This document shows, piece by piece, positions 58,544 to 64,000 of a stretch of 64,000 nucleotides of DNA. A model generated the notes under the pieces. It saw nothing but the letters and a program-made list of their open reading frames with translations, was not told where the DNA came from and did no database searches. The stretch spans positions 3,372,151 through 3,436,150 of the forward strand of contig NZ_JAPNJW010000002.1 of assembly GCF_026626745.1 (NCBI RefSeq). Direction: 5' to 3'. The stretch is from Nannocystis sp. RBIL2 (GTDB taxonomy: Bacteria > Myxococcota_A > Polyangia > Nannocystales > Nannocystaceae). The translations under genes and the position numbers were made by a program. Position 1 is the first letter of the stretch; every line of letters starts with the position of its first letter.

Positions 58544-59674
58544 TCACGCCTCGGCCGCGAACTCGAGCACCACCGTCCCGGCCGGCGTCGCGGGCGAAGG
58601 CGCGAGCAGCCGCCCGATCGTCCACCCCTGTCCGCCGCTCTCCCGCAGCGCCGCCACGAGCTCTGCAGCACGCGCCTCGGGAACGGTGAGCAGGAGCCCG
58701 CCGCTCGTCTGCGCGTCGGCGGCGAGGAGCGTGCGCAGCGGATCTTCGCCGCCCTCGACGATCAGGTTCGGCCGCACGAACGCCAGGTTGGCCTTCGTCC
58801 CGCCGGGCACCCGTCCCGCGGCTGCGTGGGCCAGCGCCCCGGGCAGCGCCGGCAAGGCCGCCATGTCGAGCCGGGCCGCCAGCTGCGAGCCGCGGAGGAT
58901 GTTGCGCAGGTGACCGAGCAGCCCGAAGCCGGTCACGTCGGTGCAGGCAGTCACGCCGAAGCCGCGGGCGATCGCCAGCGCCGGTCCGTTGAGCGTCGTC
59001 ATGCTGGCGATCGCCGCCGCCACCTCGGCCGGCTCGGCGTGGCCGTGCTTGATCGCCTGCGCGATGAAGCCGGTCCCCAGCGCCTTGGTCAGCACCAGCG
59101 CCTGGCCTTCGTGACCTGTCCGATTCGACAGGATCTCCGGGACAGCCACCTCGCCCGTCACGCTGAGCCCGAACTTGAGCTCGCCGTCGCGGACGGTGTG
59201 GCCGCCGACGATGGCCACCCCGGCGCGGGCGCAGGCCCGCGCCGCGCCGCGCAGGATCGCCTGCAGCACGGTCAGCGGCAGCTTGTCGTCGGGGAAGCCG
59301 ACCACGTTGAGGGCGAACAGCGGCCGACCCCCCATGGCGTAGACGTCCGACAGCGCGTTGCAGGCGGCGATCTCGCCGAAGGTCTCGGGGTCGTCGACGA
59401 GCGGGGCGATGATGTCGACGGTCAGCACGGTCGCCCGCGTCGGGTCGTCGCCGATGCGCACGACGGCCGCGTCGTCGGCGAACTCCGTGCCGACGAGGAC
59501 CCGCTCGTCGCCCCGTTCTTCGGGCGGGGGCATGCCCTCCAGGACCTGGACCAGGTCACCGAGCCGCAGCTTGGCGGCTCAACCGCCGCCGCGGGCGAAC
59601 TCGGTCAATCGGAGCGGTCGGTGGACGGTCCGCGTGTCGTCGGGCTCGCCGGGCTTTCGGGGCTCGCTGCTCAT
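58544..59674 (-). CDS. selD: Selenide, water dikinase, probable selenoprotein (Sec32 by TGA readthrough)
   Basis: SelD makes selenophosphate from selenide and ATP. Translating from ATG 59674 gives RPLRLTEFARGGG, then an in-frame TGA (59581-59579), then AAKLRLGDLVQVLEG. This aligns to the catalytic motif of E. coli SelD (RLTQYSHGAGCGCK), with the TGA exactly at the catalytic Cys and the essential Lys three residues later. The rest follows in the same frame: VGTEFADDAAVV, ANALSD-type CNALSDVYAMGG, GGHTV, TDVTGFGLLGHL, DAQTSGG. The total is 376 codons with Sec at position 32. It is divergent from selB, 45 bp apart. Starting at ATG 59533 instead would remove the active site. Confidence 0.92.
59543..59580 (-). 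promoter_or_regulatory. Candidate SECIS structure in selD mRNA
   Basis: On the minus strand, two perfect hairpins start at the TGA. The first is GAGCCGC-CAAGCT-GCGGCTC, whose 5' arm begins with the last two bases of TGA (59580-59561). The second is GACCTG-GTC-CAGGTC (59557-59543), with GGTC at its apex, as in the loop of the E. coli fdhF SECIS. The loop is about 26 nt after the TGA, somewhat further than in E. coli. Confidence 0.6.
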
Positions 59675-59682
59675 GCGCGAGG

Positions 59683-59712
59683 AGTGTATCGCAGACCCCG
59701 GGCCGCTACACT
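59683..59712. promoter_or_regulatory. Mirror-image -10 boxes for selD and selB
   Basis: TACACT on the plus strand (59707-59712) is 7 nt before the selB ATG. TACACT on the minus strand (59688-59683) is 8 nt before the selD ATG. The identical hexamer in both directions within a 45-bp spacer suggests paired, near-leaderless expression. Confidence 0.55.
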
Positions 59713-59719
59713 GCGGCGC

Positions 59720-61711
59720 ATGGCCAAGCCCGTGCGTGACCTGGTCCTCGGGACCGCCGGCCACATCGATCACGGCAAGACCGCCCTGGTCCGCGCCCTC
59801 ACCGGCGTCGACACCGATCGCCTGCCCGAGGAGAAGCGCCGCGGGATCACCATCGACCTCGGCTTCGCCGCCTGGCAGCTCGGCCCCGGCCTGGTCGCCA
59901 GCGTCGTCGACGTGCCCGGGCACGAGGCCTTCGTCCGCACCATGGTCGCCGGCGCCGGAGGCGTCGACGCCGTGCTCCTGGTCGTCTCGGCCGAAGAGGG
60001 CGTGATGCCGCAGACGCGCGAGCACCTGCTCGTCTGCCGCCTCCTGGGCATCACCCACGGCGTGGTCGCGCTCAGCAAGATCGATCGCCTCCACGGCGAC
60101 GTCGAGGCGCTCGCGCTCGCCGAGGCCGACGTACGCGCCGCCCTCGAGGAGCTCGCGCCCGGCCTGGCCGGCGCCGCGGTCGTGCCGTGCTCCGCGCACA
60201 CCGGCGTCGGCGTCCCGGAGCTCGCCGCGGCCGTCCGTCGCGTCGCCGCCGCGCTGCCGGCCCGCCCGTCGCGCGACCGGCCGATCCTCCCGATCGACCG
60301 CTGCTTCGTCCTCAAGGGCCACGGCACCGTCGTCACCGGCACCTTGCTCGCCGGCCAGCTCGAGATCGCCGGCGAACCCTATTTCACCCTCGTCCCCGGC
60401 GGCGAGCAACGCCCCGCCCGGGAGCTCCGCGCCCGCGCCCTCCATGTCCGCGGCGCCGCGGCCACGCGCGTCCCTGCGGGCGCCCGGGCGGCGGTCAACC
60501 TCGGCGGGGTCGCCGTCGCCGAGCTCGCCCGCGGCGACGTGCTCACCCGCGGGCACCGGGTCGTCGCCGCGCCGTCCGTTCACGTCTTGCTCGAGCACCT
60601 GCCGCACGACAGCCGCGCCTGGCGCAGCGGCACGAGCGTCCAGGTCTGCGCCGGCACTGCGCACACCACTGGCCGCCTCGATCCGCTCGGGCCGCTCGCC
60701 GGCGACGAGGATGCCCCGAAGACCATGTCCGTTCCGCCAGGTACTTCGGCGCTGGTGCGGATCCGCCTCGACGCGCCGCTGCCGGTGTGGCACGGCCAGC
60801 GGATCGTCCTCCGCAGCGACGGCGGCGATCTGGTCCACGGCCACACCTGCGGGGGCGGCGTCGTCGTCGACCCCGGGCCGCGCCCCGGCCGCGGCCAGCG
60901 CAGCCGCTGGCTCCGGGTCGCCCGCGCCCTCGCCGGATCCGACTTGCGCGCCCGTGTCGCCGCGCTGCTGACCGACGCCGGCGCGCTCGCCATCTCGCGC
61001 GACGAGCTCGAGCTGCGGGCCGGCGCGCCCGACCTCGATGCTGTCCTTTCCGACATGGTCCAAAGCGCAGACGCAGTGCGGCTCGGCGACAGCCGCCACG
61101 TCGCCGCCGCGGTGCTGCCCGAGCTGGCCGCCGCCGCCGTCGCAGTCGCCGTCCAGTTCCAGGCCGCCCACCCCGATCGACCGGGTCTGTCGCGCGCCGC
61201 CCTGCTCGGCGGCTTGCCCGGCCGCGTCGCGCCCGACGTCGCCGCCGCCGCTCTCGAGCACGCGCACGCCCGCGGGCTGCTGGAGCTGCGCGGCGACGTG
61301 CTGGTCCGCGGCGGCACCGAGCCGACCCCCGGACTGTCGCCGATCGGGCACAAGGTGCTGGACCTCTACGTCCGTGCGGGCGTCGCCCCGCCCACCCTTA
61401 AAGAGGTACAGACCGGCGCCAACCTCAGCGAGCGCCAGGCCCTCGACGCCCTCACCGCCCTGCAGAAGGCCGGCGCGCTGGTGCGGGTCTCCGCCGATCT
61501 CTCGCTCGCCCGCGAGCACCACGCCTCGCTGGTCGACAAAGTCCGCACCCACCTGCGCTCGAGCCCGCAAATCGATGTTCAGGCGCTCAAGGCGTTGACG
61601 GGCCTGTCGCGCAAGTTCGTCGTGCCCTTCCTCGAGCACCTGGACCGACTGGGCATCACCCGTCGGCAAGGTGAGGTCCGGATCGCCGGCCCCAAGCTCC
61701 ATGGCACCTGA
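59720..61711 (+). CDS. selB: Selenocysteine-specific translation elongation factor SelB
   Basis: A 663-residue EF-Tu-like GTPase that brings Sec-tRNA to UGA codons. G1 is GTAGHIDHGKT near residue 9, the switch region has RRGITIDLGFAAW, G3 is DVPGHE, and G4 is SKID. EF-Tu-like domains 2 and 3 follow (RCFVLKGHGTVVTGTLLAG). The C-terminal 250 residues form the winged-helix repeats that bind SECIS RNA; the last one reads QALKALTGLSRKFVVPFLEH. Its presence next to a TGA-containing selD confirms a working Sec system. selA and the tRNA-Sec gene are not in the window. Confidence 0.95.
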   Translation: MAKPVRDLVLGTAGHIDHGKTALVRALTGVDTDRLPEEKRRGITIDLGFAAWQLGPGLVASVVDVPGHEAFVRTMVAGAGGVDAVLLVVSAEEGVMPQTREHLLVCRLLGITHGVVALSKIDRLHGDVEALALAEADVRAALEELAPGLAGAAVVPCSAHTGVGVPELAAAVRRVAAALPARPSRDRPILPIDRCFVLKGHGTVVTGTLLAGQLEIAGEPYFTLVPGGEQRPARELRARALHVRGAAATRVPAGARAAVNLGGVAVAELARGDVLTRGHRVVAAPSVHVLLEHLPHDSRAWRSGTSVQVCAGTAHTTGRLDPLGPLAGDEDAPKTMSVPPGTSALVRIRLDAPLPVWHGQRIVLRSDGGDLVHGHTCGGGVVVDPGPRPGRGQRSRWLRVARALAGSDLRARVAALLTDAGALAISRDELELRAGAPDLDAVLSDMVQSADAVRLGDSRHVAAAVLPELAAAAVAVAVQFQAAHPDRPGLSRAALLGGLPGRVAPDVAAAALEHAHARGLLELRGDVLVRGGTEPTPGLSPIGHKVLDLYVRAGVAPPTLKEVQTGANLSERQALDALTALQKAGALVRVSADLSLAREHHASLVDKVRTHLRSSPQIDVQALKALTGLSRKFVVPFLEHLDRLGITRRQGEVRIAGPKLHGT

Positions 61712-62263
61712 GCTCGACCCTGAGGCCGTCGGCTCGCCGTTCCGGGCGCCCTGGCGCCCCACCTCGGACCGCCGGCGGGTCCCGATGCCCATGGCGCCCG
61801 ACTCGCGCCTCGGGCGGCCGGTCAGCCGTGAGACTTGTGATCGCCAGGCCGACACGCGCCCGAGGATCGGCGTCCCGACCGACGCAGCCGACCTGCGGCT
61901 CGCTGCCGCAGGCGGTCCCGACCGATCCGACCGACTCCCCTACGGCTCGCATTCGCTGGCGGTCCCGTCCGACCACCCTCTCGCACCCCGGCACGCATCG
62001 CCGCCGCAGCGACATCCTGCGCCGCGCTCCTTCGCGCGGTCCCTTCATACATGTCCCTTGCGCAAGGTGTCGCCGAGCCGTGACGAGCCTCGCGCCCCTC
62101 GCTGGACGGCCGCCTGTACAAGCCGCGGGCGAGTCGATACCGTACGCGCCATGCATGCTGTCACCTCGGCCTGGCCGACGGCCCCGCTCGCCGTCTCGCC
62201 GGGGGATGGCCGCGCGCAGTCAACCTCAGCTCCGTCCCGGTCCTAGCGGGACAGGAGGTCCAA
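61712..62263. other. Intergenic region after selB
   Basis: About 550 bp with no credible gene and no tRNA cloverleaf that I could find, although tRNA-Sec was looked for here. It has scattered GGCGGTCCCGACCG-like phrases and one palindrome-family half-motif (ACATGTCCC near 62049). A good ribosome-binding site (AGGAGGT) ends it. Confidence 0.5.
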
Positions 62264-62932
62264 GTGGGTCGCCTCAAATTGTTCTCGTTGCTCTTCGGCG
62301 TCGGCCTGGTGTCTGCGCTCGTCCCGGTGCTCACGGGCGGCTGCACGCACTGCGACGAATTCCTCGAATGTACCACCAAGCCGGGGCTCCGCTACGTCGA
62401 GTGCGGCAACAAGCAGCACGAGTTCAACGACGGCGTCTCCCTCGACGACGAGGACAGCGCCTGGGATTATTGCTTCTGCAACCGCAGCCGGCTGCTGTGC
62501 GAGAACGGCACCAGCCTGCGGATGTGCAATTACATGACCTACGACGGCAGCACCGCGGCGCAGTTCAATGACGGCACCTACGCCGAGTTGACCAGCGCGG
62601 TCGCAACTTGCCTCGAATACGACGGCTGCGCCGTCGCCAACGCCCGCTGCAACTTCGGCGGCTGGTACCTCAGCTGTGCGCGCGGCGACGAGCGGGTCTA
62701 CATCAGCGGCGAGGGTGCCATCTTCAAGGACGAGAAGAACGCCGTCGATACCTGCGTCGCCCGCGGCTCCGGCGGCTACGCCTGCGAGCCTATCATCGAC
62801 GACTGCGAAGACCTCGACTCGTGCGCGAGCAGCAAGGCGTGCAGCGAGTTCTGCTCCTCCCCCGCCTGCTTCAACAACAAAAACGCCGCGGCCTGCATCG
62901 CCGATCCCGCGTGCCGGTGGACCCCGAAATGA
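62264..62932 (+). CDS. Cys-rich secreted lipoprotein
   Basis: A 222-residue lipoprotein from a GTG start preceded by AGGAGGT. The signal ends in lipobox LTGGC. About 20 cysteines follow (THCDEFLEC, YCFCNRSRLLC, DDCEDLDSC, KACSEFCSSPACF), indicating a compact disulfide-rich domain. The stop overlaps the ATG of the next gene (ATGA), so the two are translationally coupled. Confidence 0.82.
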   Translation: MGRLKLFSLLFGVGLVSALVPVLTGGCTHCDEFLECTTKPGLRYVECGNKQHEFNDGVSLDDEDSAWDYCFCNRSRLLCENGTSLRMCNYMTYDGSTAAQFNDGTYAELTSAVATCLEYDGCAVANARCNFGGWYLSCARGDERVYISGEGAIFKDEKNAVDTCVARGSGGYACEPIIDDCEDLDSCASSKACSEFCSSPACFNNKNAAACIADPACRWTPK

Positions 62933-64000
62933 CCGCGCTCCGCACCCTCCTCGCCGCCGCGCTCTCGACCGCGCTCGCCCTCCCGACCCCCGCCCTCGCC
63001 GCGCCCGCGCCCGCGCCCGTGGCCGCCGCGCCCGTGGACTGGTCGGCCACCTTCCCGCCGGCCGGCGTCAGCGCCCACCTCGGCGACAAGAGGCCCAACA
63101 TCATCGTCATCGCCGCCAACCCCGGCTCGCAGGCCGCGGCTGCGGCGTTCCGCGCCGCGCTCACGGCCTCGAAGAAGGCCGGCGTGGTGATCGACGGCCA
63201 GGCGCTCGGCGCCGTCGACAGCCTCGACGATCGCGGCATCGTCGAGCGCGCCAAGGTCCTCCCGGTCCAGCAGATCGTCATCGTCCGCGTGTTCGAGGGC
63301 AGCCCGGGCGACCCGCCGAGCTTCATCGCCATGGCCTACGGCACCGACGGCGCCGTCGCCGTCGCCCTCAGCGGCACCGCCGGCGTCCCTCTGCCCGAGC
63401 CCGAGCCGCCCACCGAGGTCAGCGTGCCCGACCCGGTCGCCGACACCGGCGATGAGGCCCCGAAGGCGCCCGAAGAGCCCGCGGAGGCCAAGCAGGCGCG
63501 CGAGGCGGCCGAGCAGGAGTACGCGACTAAGCGCCTCGACGGCACCTGGGGCGCGCTGCGGCAGGGCACGCCGGGCACTTTGATCAGCCCCGCGCAGTTC
63601 TACGCCGCCCTCGGCCGCGACGACCTCGCGCGCCAGGTCGACAAGCGCAGGAAGACCCGCCTCGGCGTCGCCCTCGGCGGCGGCATCGCCGGCGGCGGCC
63701 TGCTCGCCGTCGGTCTCACCTTCCTGATCCTCAACGCCACCGCCGCCAAGTACGGCCCCGACTTCGGCCCCGACGACCCGCTGCGCGGCGGCACCGATCG
63801 CGTCCGCTACCCGCTGTCGATGCCCGTCTCCGGCGCGCTGCTCGGCGTCGGCGCGGCCCTCCTCCTCGGCATGGGCGTGTTCCTCGGCGTCTACAAAACC
63901 CACCCGATCGGCCGCCGCGAGACCCCCGGCCTCATCGACGGCCACAACCGGGAGCTGCGTCAGAAGCTCAATCTGCCGCCCGAACAGGCCAGCGTCCGCC
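62929..64000 (+). CDS. Exported protein with two C-terminal membrane helices, partial at window end
   Basis: An open frame of at least 357 codons that runs off the end. The signal peptide is TALRTLLAAALSTALALPTP then ALAAPAP. The mature part begins with a domain rich in V/I strands (NIIVIAANPGSQAAAAAFRA, QQIVIVRVFEGSPGD), then an acidic Pro/Glu linker, RLDGTWGALRQGTPGTLISP, and two hydrophobic helices (LGVALGGGIAGGGLLAVGL and VSGALLGVGAALLLGMGVFL). Start ATG 62929 overlaps the preceding stop. The layout resembles other TPR/caspase-like membrane proteins of myxobacteria, but the family is not recognised. Confidence 0.75.
   Translation, partial: MTALRTLLAAALSTALALPTPALAAPAPAPVAAAPVDWSATFPPAGVSAHLGDKRPNIIVIAANPGSQAAAAAFRAALTASKKAGVVIDGQALGAVDSLDDRGIVERAKVLPVQQIVIVRVFEGSPGDPPSFIAMAYGTDGAVAVALSGTAGVPLPEPEPPTEVSVPDPVADTGDEAPKAPEEPAEAKQAREAAEQEYATKRLDGTWGALRQGTPGTLISPAQFYAALGRDDLARQVDKRRKTRLGVALGGGIAGGGLLAVGLTFLILNATAAKYGPDFGPDDPLRGGTDRVRYPLSMPVSGALLGVGAALLLGMGVFLGVYKTHPIGRRETPGLIDGHNRELRQKLNLPPEQASVR

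Noticed and set aside
58544..59533. A shorter selD starting at ATG 59533, ending the N-terminus after the TGA
   Set aside because: It would lack the catalytic residue and Lys, which are present in frame directly upstream across the TGA, beside a selB gene.
61712..62263. tRNA-Sec (selC) gene after selB
   Set aside because: No UCA anticodon arm, T-loop GTTCGA motif or long variable arm could be found.

Overview
The window looks like a chromosomal segment of a very GC-rich (about 70%) myxobacterium, probably in or near the Nannocystaceae (inference). The support is a MYXO-CTERM-like sorting tail on the S46 peptidase at 660-3083, several Cys-rich lipoproteins with Thr/Ser/Gly linkers, a full Bat (aerotolerance-type) operon, and a dense set of housekeeping genes. 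I saw no phage, insertion sequence, CRISPR array, rRNA or tRNA gene. All family calls come from reading motifs; no database search was run.

Layout: 0.6-3.5 kb, S46 dipeptidyl-peptidase and an Mpo1-like protein (minus). 4.4-7.3 kb, AMMECR1-like protein, adk, pssA (plus). 7.4-10.7 kb, lipoprotein and two uncharacterised cytoplasmic proteins (minus). 11-16.5 kb, the 2-oxoglutarate dehydrogenase set sucA-sucB-lpdA. 18.3-20.6 kb, a DRE-TIM acyltransferase and a TPR protein (minus). 20.6-24.9 kb, YhbP-like protein, a short TroA-like protein, and 2-oxoglutarate:ferredoxin oxidoreductase korA-korB, closed by a strong terminator. 25-32.5 kb, lipoproteins, ychF, an outer-membrane protein, a MauE-like pair, glutaryl-CoA dehydrogenase, sspB. 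33-37.7 kb, tcdA, two ArsA-family ATPases flanking a biotinyl carrier protein, map. 37.8-45.8 kb, a TetR/P450 divergent pair with twin operators, gpmI, OMPs, a frameshifted RlmI-like gene, a DegP/HtrA-like lipoprotein. 46.2-56.6 kb, moxR-DUF58-bat operon. 56.9-64 kb, lipoproteins and the selenium locus selD/selB; the last gene runs off the end.

Four observations stand out. (1) selD is read through an in-frame TGA: the conserved catalytic motif lies upstream of the TGA and the rest of the protein downstream, so SelD is very likely a selenoprotein with Sec32, adjacent to divergent selB. (2) A dispersed family of short palindromes (GGACATGTCC / GGGCATGCCC / CTGTCC-N4-GGACAG) fills gene ends as hairpins and also sits inside reading frames, where it encodes recurring peptides such as DMS and LSP. 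(3) An 11-copy, 60-bp tandem array precedes batC, and its unit resembles the ribosome-binding and start region of batC itself. (4) Many genes have a TAnnnT-type -10 box only 7-11 nt before the start codon, suggesting widespread leaderless or near-leaderless transcription.
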